Source: Chloroflexota bacterium
Lineage (GTDB): Bacteria; Chloroflexota; Anaerolineae; Anaerolineales; Villigracilaceae
Length of the DNA: 64,000 nucleotides
NCBI GenBank assembly: GCA_013388685.1
Contig: JACAET010000024.1
Span: 62,001-126,000 of the forward strand
Reading direction: 5' to 3'
Below the pieces are notes generated by a model. It did not search any database. It was not told the DNA's origin and saw only the letters and a program-made list of their open reading frames with translations. Below, piece after piece: positions 18,566 through 27,138 of the stretch. The position numbers and the translations under genes are program-made. Each line of letters begins with the position of its first letter. Position 1 is the stretch's first letter.

Positions 18566-19711
18566 TCACCTGAGTATGTGCCTTGCAATCACCAGGCGCT
18601 GAATCTCACTTGTCCCTTCGCCAATGGTCATCAGACGAGCGTCTCGGTAGAGCCGTTCCACGGGATATTCGCTCGAATACCCGTACCCGCCGTGGATTTG
18701 AATCGCGTTCCGGCACACGCGCTCCGCCATTTCGGTGGCAAACATTTTTGCCATGGCGGCTTCCTTGTTGTAATGGCGTCTCTGTTCCTTGAGCCACGCG
18801 GCTTTATAGAGTAACGCCCGCGCCGCTTCGATCTCGGTGGCGGCATCCGCCAGCATCCACTGAATGGCTTGCTGTTCGGCAATGGGCTTGCCAAAGGCTC
18901 TGCGCTCCCGCGCATAGTGGACCGCATATTCGAACGCGGCTTGCGCCAGCCCCACCGAGATTGCACCGATACCGATGCGTCCGCCATCGAGCGTGGCGAG
19001 CGTCTGATGCAAGCCCCTGCCTTCCTCGCCGATCAGGTTGTCGAGCGGCACGCGCACCTCTTCGTAGGTCACCGCGTGGGTGGGTGAGCCGTGCAACCCC
19101 ATTTTCTTTTCGGCAGGACCGATGTTGAGCCCGGGGGTGTCCGTCGGTACGAGGATCTGGCTTAGCGACTGTGAACCTCCTTTGGGGTCGGTGCGAACGA
19201 GGGTGATGATGTATTCTGCAATGGACGCATTCGTGCACCACATCTTCGCGCCGTGAATGACCCACTCGTTCCCGTCTCGAACGGCTTTTGTCGTCACTCC
19301 TCCCTGCAGATCGGAGCCTGCCCCGGGTTCCGTCAGCGCCAGCGATCCGAGTTTATGCTTTCCGTCTGCCACGAGCGGCAGCCACTTCCGCTTGAGTCCT
19401 TCGCTGCCGAACATTACGAGAGGCGTTGTGCCCAGCCCGTTGTGGGCGGCAACGGCGAGCGCGGTGGAGCCGCATGCCCAGCCCAGTTCCTCGATCGCGA
19501 TGGCGGCGCTGATCGAGTCCACGCCGGCGCCGCCGTATTCCTCTGGGATGTTCAATCCCAGCAGACCGAGCGGTCCCATCTTGCGAACCGCCGCCCAATT
19601 GAATTCGCCGGTCACGTCCACTTCATGAGCCTTGGGCTGCACTTCCTTTGCCACAAACTCATGGACGGTCTTTTTCCAAAATTTCTGTTCTTCTGTGAGA
19701 TCGAATTCCAT
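18566..19711 (-). CDS. Acyl-CoA dehydrogenase
   Basis: A 381-residue FAD-dependent acyl-CoA dehydrogenase that introduces the 2,3-double bond in an acyl-CoA and passes electrons to ETF. The family order is complete: an N-terminal helical domain (MEFDLTEEQ), a middle beta domain (LTEPGAGSD, KMWCTNASIAEY) and a C-terminal helical domain. The last ends in IHGGYGYSSEYPVERLYRDAR and IGEGTSEIQ, the latter holding the usual catalytic glutamate. The length fits short/branched-chain types. The start at 19711 is chosen because AGAGGA lies just upstream; a dispersed repeat begins 16 bases before it. Chain-length specificity is not readable. Confidence 0.94.
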   Translation of the reverse strand: MEFDLTEEQKFWKKTVHEFVAKEVQPKAHEVDVTGEFNWAAVRKMGPLGLLGLNIPEEYGGAGVDSISAAIAIEELGWACGSTALAVAAHNGLGTTPLVMFGSEGLKRKWLPLVADGKHKLGSLALTEPGAGSDLQGGVTTKAVRDGNEWVIHGAKMWCTNASIAEYIITLVRTDPKGGSQSLSQILVPTDTPGLNIGPAEKKMGLHGSPTHAVTYEEVRVPLDNLIGEEGRGLHQTLATLDGGRIGIGAISVGLAQAAFEYAVHYARERRAFGKPIAEQQAIQWMLADAATEIEAARALLYKAAWLKEQRRHYNKEAAMAKMFATEMAERVCRNAIQIHGGYGYSSEYPVERLYRDARLMTIGEGTSEIQRLVIARHILR

Positions 19712-19726
19712 TGTTCCTCTATGAAC

Positions 19727-19848
19727 CAAGTAGTCGGTCAAAAATCATTCGATGCGCAAGAGGCGTTCTCCCCTGGCACTTGCCCGCCCGGGCAAGTGCA
19801 ACGTCCCCGTCGGCGTAAGAGAACGCCGGCTGTGCCAATGGATTTAAA
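19727..19848 (+). repeat. Dispersed palindromic repeat, copy 1
   Basis: This 122-base element has near-identical sequence in inverse orientation at 52224-52347. It contains an outer inverted repeat, GGCGTTCTC (19762-19770) with GAGAACGCC (19819-19827), and a nested perfect hairpin with CACTTGCCCG against CGGGCAAGTG (19777-19798). It ends 16 bases before the acyl-CoA dehydrogenase start codon on the minus strand. Confidence 0.85.
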
Positions 19849-19859
19849 CGATTGAACAC

Positions 19860-20198
19860 TTAGATCGAAATGACCTTCTCCGCTTTGCTTTGCGCCTCGA
19901 TGATATCTCCCATTCCACCGACGATGCCCGTTTGCACCTTGTCGGTGAGATCGTAATAATTCAGACAGGTCGAGCAGACGATGAGCCGGACTCCCTTTGT
20001 TTCGAGCTGTTGAAGTTGTTCGATGAATGGCGAACCTTTGCAAACCAGTCGTACGCCTTCCGTGTAGAAGCAGATGGCGTTCGGCAAGTCGCCGGTTTGG
20101 AGAAGCAAGTCAAGATACTTTCCAAACAGGGTGTGCTGCAAAAATTCCTCTGCCGTTCCCATGCCGTTTTTTGTGACCAATATGACAGTGTTTTTCAT
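19860..20198 (-). CDS. DsrE/YedF-like small sulfur-relay-type protein
   Basis: A 112-residue single-domain protein of the DsrE/DsrF-like fold. The order VILVTKNGMG, then CFYTEGVRLVCKGS, then LETKGVRLIVCSTCLNYY is like the C-terminal domain of YedF and similar peroxiredoxin-like DsrE proteins. The cysteines in CSTC (about residues 75-78) sit where DsrE proteins carry a persulfide-accepting cysteine. It lacks the TusA/SirA domain found in full YedF. It could take part in sulfur or selenium transfer; no partner is adjacent, though sulfur genes lie 5 kb downstream. Confidence 0.78.
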   Translation of the reverse strand: MKNTVILVTKNGMGTAEEFLQHTLFGKYLDLLLQTGDLPNAICFYTEGVRLVCKGSPFIEQLQQLETKGVRLIVCSTCLNYYDLTDKVQTGIVGGMGDIIEAQSKAEKVISI

Positions 20199-20280
20199 GA
20201 TTTTCTCCGCTTTTGCGATGGTGTTTTGGCTTTACAGACAATCTTGTGAAATCGGATTGCTTGCTCATGGAACCATTCGT

Positions 20281-21105
20281 TCACGCGCTCCAGGTCGCGA
20301 TGAACAAAACCGTCCAGAGCGTGCTGACGATCAATTGACGGATACCGATGCGGGTGGGCTTCCAGCCGGCGGCGGGGTGGGTGATTCCCCACATCGTTTC
20401 GAGCCATTGAAGCAGGTACGGGAGGAAGAGAAGGCTGGGGAGCACATTGATCAAACCCAGGGTTAAGACCGCAGCGAGATTGAAGGATGTGTACAAGGCG
20501 GCACGCCATCCCATTCTCCACATCTCGCTTCTTTCTGGACCCTGTGCCTGTTCCCGCTGCTCGAGCCTCAGATACGCATAGACGATACTCGCGGCACTTT
20601 GAAACCAGACCAGCCCCCAAAGCCACCAGCCCGCCGGGTCGTAGCCGCCGACACCCACCCAGTATGCCGCGGGCGCCGCCAGCGACAGAACGCCTGTGGC
20701 AATGATTTCCACGTTGATCTGCCGGCGTTCCTCGCGTTTGCCGACCAGCCACAGATGCCAGGCAAAGATGACCATGCCCGGCGCGGCAAGGAACAGCAGA
20801 TCGCCGAAGCCGTTCAGGATGAGCCCCAGCAAGGCAATCAACGCAACAACCGCGTAGGCAAGAAACCAGAAGCGGGCGGCGGACAGATCGTCCCGTGAGC
20901 GGCGCCCCGAATAGATTTTGATGAGGGTTGTGGCAGGCTGGCGCAGCATGAATGCCGTCATGGCGGCGATGACCAGGTTGAGTGACGCTGGCGCGAATGT
21001 CCCGCTCGCAAAAATGCCAATCAACAACGGGCTGAGAAGGAAAACCCACGATCCGTGATCCTGTGGAATCGCGACATGCTTTCTGAAAAGGATGCGCTTC
21101 GCCAT
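20281..21105 (-). CDS. YwiC-like integral membrane protein
   Basis: A 274-residue protein with about eight membrane helices and the N-terminal signature PQDHGSWVFLLSP that marks the YwiC-like family. The family resembles UbiA-type prenyltransferases in size and topology, but its reaction is not established. Two charged patches (GRRSRDDLSA and VGKREERR) lie in loops where UbiA enzymes bind diphosphate, but no clear DxxxD pair is seen. The gene stands alone. A TATAAT box seven bases before the ATG suggests a leaderless transcript. Confidence 0.85.
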   Translation of the reverse strand: MAKRILFRKHVAIPQDHGSWVFLLSPLLIGIFASGTFAPASLNLVIAAMTAFMLRQPATTLIKIYSGRRSRDDLSAARFWFLAYAVVALIALLGLILNGFGDLLFLAAPGMVIFAWHLWLVGKREERRQINVEIIATGVLSLAAPAAYWVGVGGYDPAGWWLWGLVWFQSAASIVYAYLRLEQREQAQGPERSEMWRMGWRAALYTSFNLAAVLTLGLINVLPSLLFLPYLLQWLETMWGITHPAAGWKPTRIGIRQLIVSTLWTVLFIATWSA

Positions 21106-21111
21106 GTATGT

Positions 21112-21117
21112 ATTATA
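21112..21117 (-). promoter_or_regulatory. -10 box just before the ywiC-like start
   Basis: TATAAT on the minus strand ends seven bases before the ATG at 21105, placing the expected transcription start at or next to the start codon. A TTGACC further up is only 12 bases away, too close for a standard -35. Confidence 0.4.
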
Positions 21118-21273
21118 TCGCTCCTATTCGGTCAATCACAAAAGCCTCGCGCAGTGTGGGCTCTTGGCTCGGCGCACAAAACCGGTGTTTGAGCGCGCCG
21201 GTGACGCGCTCTCGTGAAGCATTGATGGTACGAGGCGCCGCGAGATTCATCCGCATGCACGCTTTCGTGAAGC

Positions 21274-24200
21274 ATGCTAGAATCCGTTTCAGCCGACATG
21301 ATTCAGGATCGTTTTCTCAGCCTCCTGAAGATTCGCCCCGAAGAGAGCCGCATGGTCGCTTGGATGGCGGCGCTTTTTCTTTGCCTTCAAGCCGGGCAGG
21401 GCATCGGGGAAAATGCGGCGTTTGCGCTTTTCCTGTCCAGTATCCGTGTGGATTTTCTGCCGTTCATGTATATGGGCTTGGGCGGGGTGGTTTTCCTCGT
21501 TTCCATTGCCTACTCAGCCAGCCTGAGCCGTTTTCAGAACGCCAGTGTAGTCAGGAGATTGCTGGCGGGGTGCGCCATGCTGTTCGCGGGCGAATGGCTT
21601 TTTTTGATTTTGTTTCGCCACCCGGTTTCGTATCCATTGTTGTGGTTGACCACCTACGGCATGGGGATCGTGCTGGGCATGTTGTTATGGACATCTGCCG
21701 GGGAAGTGTGCGACGCGCGCCAGGCAAAACGCTTGTTCCCGTTGTTCACCAGTATGGGAATTTTGGGCAGTGTGTTGGGCAACCTGCTCACGGGAGGCAT
21801 TGCAAACCTGACGGGGGCGGAAGGACTGATCCTCTTCTATGCCGCATTGCTGGGCGCGGGATACGCATGGTCGCGCCTTATTACCCGGTTTTACTTCAAG
21901 CCGGAAGAAGAAGCGACCGCGCCGTTCAGCCTGCTCAACGACCTGCAGGCTGGTTACGATTTCGTAAGCCATTCCCGGTTTTTCCGCCTGGTGGCTTTTT
22001 CCTCCGTGTTGTATTCGATCCTGTTCTTTACTGTGGATTTCCCTTTCAGTGTAAGGATTTCGAACGCATACGTTGATAACGCGGCAGGTCTTGCCGCCTT
22101 TAAAGGATTGTTTACCAGCGTCACCACGGCGGTCACCTTCCTGGTCTCTCTCTTTCTGGCAAACCGTTTGTACGACCGATTGGGGGTCGTAAACAGCGTC
22201 CTGATCATGCCGCTGACCTACATCGCCGCCTTCCTGCTTTTTTTTGTAAGCTTCGATTTTTGGGGGGCGGTTGCTGCACGCTTCATGCAATTGGTTGTCC
22301 TTGGCGGCATCACAGGTTCGGCGTGGAACGCGCTTTTCAACGTGGCGCCTCCCGAAAAGCGCGGTCAGGTGCTGGCGTTCAACAGCGGTGTGCCTTCACA
22401 AATCGGTGTCGTACTTTCCGGCATCCTGATCGTTCTCGGTCAACAGGCGCTCACGCCACAGGCGGTTCTTTTGATGGGGGCAGGCATCGCGCTGATTGCC
22501 GCCACCCTCGCCTGGAGGATGCGGTCCGCCTACGGAGAGGCGCTTCTCGACGCATTGCGGGCGGGCCGCGTGGAAGTGTTCAGCGACCGGGAGGAAACTT
22601 TCTCCGGTTACAAGAACGACCCTTCTGCCTTGCAAATCGTCCTCAAAGCCTTGCATGATATACGCCCCCAAACGCGCCGTATTGCCGCCGAAATGCTCGG
22701 GTACATGGGCAGCCCGCTTGCCATTCCAGACCTGATCGAACGGCTTTCGGATGACGATGCCGGCGTACGTGCCGCGGCGACGAAAGCGCTGGCAGACCTT
22801 GACGCCCAGCCTGCCCTGGGCGAAATCGTTCTTGGCTTGGACGACCCGGACGACGCCGTTCGAGCCGAGACCCTCGCCTCTTTGCCGCGACTGGGAATTG
22901 CTTCCTCCCCTGAACTGATTCGCACCCTCGAGCGTTTACTGCAAGATCGGAATATCCGCATTGGCGCACGCGCCGCCATGGCGCTGGCATGTCTGGGGGA
23001 GGCAGGCTCGGCGCAAGCGTTTCTTTCGCGCCTGTTCAAAAGCCGCGCGGTCGAAAAGCGACAGGCGGCGTTGGATGCCGTCGAAGATATGGCGCGCAGT
23101 TGCGGCGGGAAATTCCCGTTCACGCTGAATTTCGTGCATGGCGCGCTGAAGGACCCTTCTCCGCTCATACGCCGGGAGGCGATACGCATCCTGGCGTATT
23201 GGGGTGAGACTTCGAATTTGGAAGCCGTTGTTGCCTGCCTTGGAGATAAAAACGCCCGAGTGAGGGAGGCGGCGGCAGGTTTTTTGAAACAGGTTTGGGC
23301 GGAGTCGGGAAGCGGTGTCCTCCGGATTCTGGAGAGGATGGAACACCAATCCCTTGACGCCGCTCTCGACGCTATTCCCTCCGGCGCCCCGAATGCGCTG
23401 GAGGCGTTGCGCGTCTATATCCACCACGAGGTTTCGACCATCTGGTATTTGCGGCTGTTGCTCAATTCGTTCTCGCAGGAAGGACGGATGACTTCGCTCC
23501 TGGTGGATACGCTCAGGCATCGCGAGGCGCTCAGCGAGGAAAGGCTGGTCAAAGCAATCGGCTTGTTTGGGAATCCGCATGCCATGGCAATCGTGCGCAA
23601 GAGTCTGAATGCGGGCGATTCGGGTACGCGCGCCGCCGCATTGGAGGCGCTCGAAACGCTGGGCGACCCGACCTTTACGAAGTTTGTGCTGCCGATTCTG
23701 GATCGGGGCGGCGTGTTCCTTGCGGACGATGACCGGAAAATGGATGTCTCCGTTGTCGTCGGCGGGTTACTCGAATCGGAGGATTACTGGTTGAGAGCGA
23801 TTGCCGCTCGTATGGTGTATGAACTGGGGTTGAACGAATATGTCCCGGTTTTGCGAAGGATGAGAGCGGACCCTGTTCCGCTGGTCAGACAGGCCGCGCT
23901 GGAGGCGCTGGTTGAAGCCAAAGGAGACGCCGGAATGAAAACCTTGAAAACTCTTTCCACGTTGGATCGAATTCTGTTATTGCGCGAGGTGCCGCTGTTT
24001 TCGCGGTTATCCCCTGAGGATTTGGAACCGATCGCGACGTTGACGCAGGAACAGTTTTTTCCGGCAGATGCGGTTATCTGCCGCGAAGGCGATTCCGGCA
24101 ATTCGCTGTTCATCATTGCCAACGGGAACGTCAAGGTGCTTAAGAAGGTCGGCGGTACGCATATGATCCTGGCGGTGCGCCGGAGCGGGGAATATGTGGG

Positions 24201-24393
24201 TGAGATGGCGATTCTGGAATCCTCGAGGCGTTCCGCGACGTTGCAGGCGGACGGAAATGTACGCCTGCTGGTGCTGGATGGGGAGGCTTTCAAGTCCATT
24301 TTGTTGGATCGCCCGGAGGTGTCTGTGGCGGTTCTGCGGCATTTATCCAGCCGTATACGGGAGCTGAACGAGCGTGTGGGAATGGTGGTTTGA
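21274..24393 (+). CDS. MFS/nucleotide-transporter-like protein fused to HEAT repeats and a cyclic-nucleotide-binding domain
   Basis: A 1,039-residue three-part protein. Residues about 20-425 are a 12-helix transporter-like domain resembling the Npt/ADP-ATP translocase and MFS fold. Residues about 440-890 are a run of HEAT/PBS-lyase-type helical repeats (for example LGYMGSPLAIPDLIERLSDD and RAETLASLPRLGI). Residues about 905-1030 are a cNMP-binding domain with the phosphate-binding-cassette-like stretch GEYVGEMAILESSRRSATLQA. Such fusions occur in several phyla; the transported substrate is unknown and the cNMP module suggests ligand gating. ATG 21274 is used; ATG 21298 is possible, 14 bases after a TAGAAT box. 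Confidence 0.85.
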   Translation: MLESVSADMIQDRFLSLLKIRPEESRMVAWMAALFLCLQAGQGIGENAAFALFLSSIRVDFLPFMYMGLGGVVFLVSIAYSASLSRFQNASVVRRLLAGCAMLFAGEWLFLILFRHPVSYPLLWLTTYGMGIVLGMLLWTSAGEVCDARQAKRLFPLFTSMGILGSVLGNLLTGGIANLTGAEGLILFYAALLGAGYAWSRLITRFYFKPEEEATAPFSLLNDLQAGYDFVSHSRFFRLVAFSSVLYSILFFTVDFPFSVRISNAYVDNAAGLAAFKGLFTSVTTAVTFLVSLFLANRLYDRLGVVNSVLIMPLTYIAAFLLFFVSFDFWGAVAARFMQLVVLGGITGSAWNALFNVAPPEKRGQVLAFNSGVPSQIGVVLSGILIVLGQQALTPQAVLLMGAGIALIAATLAWRMRSAYGEALLDALRAGRVEVFSDREETFSGYKNDPSALQIVLKALHDIRPQTRRIAAEMLGYMGSPLAIPDLIERLSDDDAGVRAAATKALADLDAQPALGEIVLGLDDPDDAVRAETLASLPRLGIASSPELIRTLERLLQDRNIRIGARAAMALACLGEAGSAQAFLSRLFKSRAVEKRQAALDAVEDMARSCGGKFPFTLNFVHGALKDPSPLIRREAIRILAYWGETSNLEAVVACLGDKNARVREAAAGFLKQVWAESGSGVLRILERMEHQSLDAALDAIPSGAPNALEALRVYIHHEVSTIWYLRLLLNSFSQEGRMTSLLVDTLRHREALSEERLVKAIGLFGNPHAMAIVRKSLNAGDSGTRAAALEALETLGDPTFTKFVLPILDRGGVFLADDDRKMDVSVVVGGLLESEDYWLRAIAARMVYELGLNEYVPVLRRMRADPVPLVRQAALEALVEAKGDAGMKTLKTLSTLDRILLLREVPLFSRLSPEDLEPIATLTQEQFFPADAVICREGDSGNSLFIIANGNVKVLKKVGGTHMILAVRRSGEYVGEMAILESSRRSATLQADGNVRLLVLDGEAFKSILLDRPEVSVAVLRHLSSRIRELNERVGMVV

Positions 24394-24433
24394 TCACCGT
24401 CCGAATTAACATTTTTCGATGGAGTGAATGCGT

Positions 24434-25096
24434 ATGGCAAACAAAAAGAAAATCGAAGCAAGGTTGGAGGCGGAGCGCAAGGCTCGGCAGGCAAGGTACA
24501 TCCAGATTGCAGGAGCGGGGATCGTTCTGCTCGTGGTCGTGTTGGGGATTTGGTTTTTGGCGGGACGGGACGATTCCGGTGCCAAACAATATGACTCGTA
24601 TCCTCCCATGATCATTGATGCCACCCAGCACTATTTTGCCCGTTTTGTGATGGAAAAAGGCGGCGAGTTCACGGCGGAACTGTATGCCGATAAGGCGCCC
24701 AAGACGGTCAACAACTTTGTCTTTTTGGCGCGGGAAGGGTTTTATGACGACACCACCTTTCACCGCGTGCTGGAGGGGTTTATGGCGCAGGGCGGCGACC
24801 CGACCGGCACCGGCGCAGGCGGACCGGGCTATCAGTTCGAGTATGAGCCGAACGATTTGAAGTTCGATAAGGCAGGCGTACTGGCGATGGCAAACCGCGG
24901 CGCCGGCACTCCCACCAATGGCAGTCAGTTTTTCATTACCTTTGGGCCCGCGCCGCAGTTGGATGGCGGGTACACCATTTTCGGTCAGGTCGTCGAAGGC
25001 ATGGATGTGGTCAATGCCATCACCCGCCGTGATCCGGAGCAGTTGCCGGATTATGAGGGGGATGTCATCAAGACGATAACGATCAGAGAGGAGTGA
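24434..25096 (+). CDS. Membrane-anchored cyclophilin-type peptidyl-prolyl isomerase
   Basis: A 220-residue protein with a basic N-terminus, one membrane helix (about residues 24-44) and a cyclophilin domain. The motifs [40 protein letters not shown] and [18 protein letters not shown] match the family, including the active-site Arg, Gln and Phe. It catalyses proline cis-trans isomerisation, here on the outer face of the membrane, aiding folding of exported proteins. The start at 24434 puts GGAG nine bases upstream; an ATG two codons earlier is too close to it. A strong terminator follows. Confidence 0.93.
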   Translation: MANKKKIEARLEAERKARQARYIQIAGAGIVLLVVVLGIWFLAGRDDSGAKQYDSYPPMIIDATQHYFARFVMEKGGEFTAELYADKAPKTVNNFVFLAREGFYDDTTFHRVLEGFMAQGGDPTGTGAGGPGYQFEYEPNDLKFDKAGVLAMANRGAGTPTNGSQFFITFGPAPQLDGGYTIFGQVVEGMDVVNAITRRDPEQLPDYEGDVIKTITIREE

Positions 25097-25110
25097 GGCA
25101 AGAAAGATGA

Positions 25111-25150
25111 AAGAAGTCCGCCCGAACATTCAGCCGGGCGGACTTCTTTT
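25111..25150. terminator. Bidirectional terminator between convergent genes
   Basis: GAAGTCCGCCCG (25113-25124) and CGGGCGGACTTC (25135-25146) form a perfect 12-bp stem with a 10-base loop. TTTT follows on the plus strand and a T-rich run on the minus strand. Confidence 0.92.
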
Positions 25151-25176
25151 GTGTACCTGACATTTGTCTGCGAATC

Positions 25177-26490
25177 TTATCCGCAGCCTCCGCCGCTTTT
25201 GTCGCGCTTCAATTGCAATTGGATTTTCGCTTCGAATTCCAACTCTTCGTATTTGATGGGGCTCGGATCGCAAGATTCGTAACGGTTACCCAAAGCCGCA
25301 GGGAAGAGGTACGCCAGGTGGTCAGGGCCAGGGTTCGGGGCCGGTCGAACGTCTTTGAGAGTTTCATCTTCCTTGCCGAAGAAGGCAATCCAGTTGTTCA
25401 CGCCGCCCTCGAGGATGTACACGTTCGGCACGCTGGAGGCGACGAGGACTTTCCACGCCTGCACGGCGGCACTCTCGTCGTTGCTCATCAGGATGAAGAC
25501 GGTGTTGGCGGGCGGTTCGGTCAGCAGGACGGGAACCACCTCCCCGATGCGTTCGAACGGCACGTTGACCGCGCCCTCGATGTGGTAGAGGTTGTAATCC
25601 GCCTCGGAGCGCACGTCGAGATAGACCGGGTTCATCGCCTGGTTGTATTTTGCTTTGAAGGCCTCGGCAGGACTGACGAAGACCAGACGGTTGGCAAGCA
25701 TTTCGTCGGCGGTGTACGTGTAGGTGTTGACGATGGGGGGTTGTCCCTCCAGTTGGGGAATGGTCTCGGTGCGGGTGAAGGTGAGTTTTTGGTAGCGTTC
25801 CTCGAGGGAGGGTGAGCCGATGAAGACAACTGCCAATGCAAGAGCAAGCAACATCCCCGCGCCTGCAATGCGGAGTTTGGGCTCTTTGCTCAAGTCCTTT
25901 TTGCCGAAGATGCGTTCGAGCTGCTCCGCGCCCCAGAACATGAAGAGCGCCATCAGAACGACGAGCAAAACTACCACGCCAACGGGAAGGTGGAAGACCT
26001 GGTCGAGGGTGACGCGCCCGTAGTAGCCGGCGTTGTTATACCAGTGGGTGAAGAGCGGCTCGGTCTCGGCGAAGAGCGCCGCGCCGAAGAACCCGCCCAG
26101 CATGAAGAACATGCCGTCAATTTTGCCGGTGGAGGCGGATGCCAGCGACGTGGTGGGGCAGAAGCCGCCGATGATGAAGCCGATGCCCATAATCAACCCG
26201 CCGACAATGCCCGACCACAGGTATGTGGGATTGACCCATACCTGGTTGAAGTTGAGGATGCCAAGCCCCACCGCGCCGAGGAGCAGTACCATGGTAGTGA
26301 CGATGGCGGTGAACATGACCTTCAGCACGGTCAATTCCTTGAAGTAGAACTGAGCGGCGAGTTTGCGAGAGTCGCCGAAGCCGGACATTTCGAGGGTAAA
26401 GCCGAAGGCAAAACCGATCAATCCGAAGACGAGATACGTCCAGGGGTTGCTTGCGCTGACGGCGATGAATTGAGAAAGAGGGAAGTTCAT
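25177..26490 (-). CDS. YeeE/YedE transporter domain fused to a cysteine-less rhodanese domain with a GGGCG tail
   Basis: A 437-residue protein. Residues 15-190 are a YeeE/YedE (thiosulfate/sulfur transporter) domain with several membrane helices and the conserved cysteine in GGFCPTTS (C111); another helix lies near 207-224. Residues about 270-375 are a rhodanese-like domain (PVYLDVRSEADYNLYHIEGAVNVPF). Its active-site loop reads VFILMSNDES, so the catalytic cysteine is replaced by Met/Ser and normal sulfurtransferase activity is unlikely. The protein ends in GGGCG (C436), much like the GGCGG carrier arm of SoxY. Last gene of the arsR-octaheme-heptaheme-yeeE operon; AAGGAGAA precedes the start. 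Confidence 0.88.
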   Translation of the reverse strand: MNFPLSQFIAVSASNPWTYLVFGLIGFAFGFTLEMSGFGDSRKLAAQFYFKELTVLKVMFTAIVTTMVLLLGAVGLGILNFNQVWVNPTYLWSGIVGGLIMGIGFIIGGFCPTTSLASASTGKIDGMFFMLGGFFGAALFAETEPLFTHWYNNAGYYGRVTLDQVFHLPVGVVVLLVVLMALFMFWGAEQLERIFGKKDLSKEPKLRIAGAGMLLALALAVVFIGSPSLEERYQKLTFTRTETIPQLEGQPPIVNTYTYTADEMLANRLVFVSPAEAFKAKYNQAMNPVYLDVRSEADYNLYHIEGAVNVPFERIGEVVPVLLTEPPANTVFILMSNDESAAVQAWKVLVASSVPNVYILEGGVNNWIAFFGKEDETLKDVRPAPNPGPDHLAYLFPAALGNRYESCDPSPIKYEELEFEAKIQLQLKRDKSGGGCG

Positions 26491-26512
26491 TTTGATTTCT
26501 CCTTCGTGCGTA

Positions 26513-26554
26513 GGCGGCGTTCTCTTACGCCGCCCTGTGCGTTAGAGAACGCAC
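26513..26554. repeat. Pair of hairpins related to the dispersed repeat
   Basis: GGCGGCGT...ACGCCGCC (26513-26534) and GTGCGTT...AACGCAC (26537-26554) are adjacent perfect hairpins in the gap between the two yeeE genes. CGGCGTTCTCTTACGCCG here is the exact reverse complement of an 18-base stretch of the repeat at 19727-19848. Confidence 0.6.
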
Positions 26555-26565
26555 ATTACGCACTC

Positions 26566-27117
26566 TCAGTTCCAAAGTTTCCTCACGAAATACGCCAATC
26601 CATACGCGCCGCCGAAGATGGCAAACATGATTGCCCACGAGCCAGCCGCGAGCGTTGCGCCGCCGGAAAGCGCCTGCCCGGAGGTGCATCCGCGCGCCAT
26701 GCGGGCGCCGTACAGGAACAGCACGCCTCCCAGAAAAGCCATCAACCAGCGCGTGCGGTCGGAGATGTGCGGACCTTTTGTAGTCGTGATTTTGAGCCGG
26801 CCGTTTAGCCAGCCGGAGGCAAAGCCGCCGAGCAGGGCGCCGAAGAAGACCGGCACGATCCAGTCGTCAAGCGGGTTTTTGTCCCCGCCCGCCAGTTTGA
26901 GCAGGTAGGGGTTGTTGTCCACGTGGGAGGGGGAGATGGCGTCCGCGATCAGGGCGTCAATGCGGCTGGTGGCGCCCGAGGAGCCGAGCCCGTTGCCGGT
27001 CAGGAAAAATGACAGGAACAGCACGATTCCCAGGATCACCCCGCCCAGGTAGGGGTGAACATACGGTTTTTCGGGGCGTTTGAAGATATTTCTCTTGGTT
27101 GCAGGAGCAGTGGTCAT
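26566..27117 (-). CDS. YeeE/YedE-family half-transporter
   Basis: A 183-residue integral membrane protein with about four helices and the family signature ARGCTSGQALSGG (cysteine near residue 143). This matches one half of the larger YeeE/YedE (TsuA-like) thiosulfate transporters. The other half is supplied by the next gene, which has the GFCPTTS cysteine motif. Split halves are known as PmpA/PmpB-type pairs. The gene has a good AAGGAG site and lies between the heptaheme cytochrome and the rhodanese-fused half, so the pair may import or export the sulfur species handled by the cytochromes. The cargo is inferred. Confidence 0.88.
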   Translation of the reverse strand: MTTAPATKRNIFKRPEKPYVHPYLGGVILGIVLFLSFFLTGNGLGSSGATSRIDALIADAISPSHVDNNPYLLKLAGGDKNPLDDWIVPVFFGALLGGFASGWLNGRLKITTTKGPHISDRTRWLMAFLGGVLFLYGARMARGCTSGQALSGGATLAAGSWAIMFAIFGGAYGLAYFVRKLWN

Positions 27118-27138
27118 ATAATTCTCCTTCTTGTCTTC

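Noticed and set aside
7357..24393. A cAMP circuit linking the CYTH protein to the cNMP-binding transporter
   Set aside because: CYTH proteins may be triphosphatases rather than cyclases, the genes are 13 kb apart, and no shared regulation is seen.
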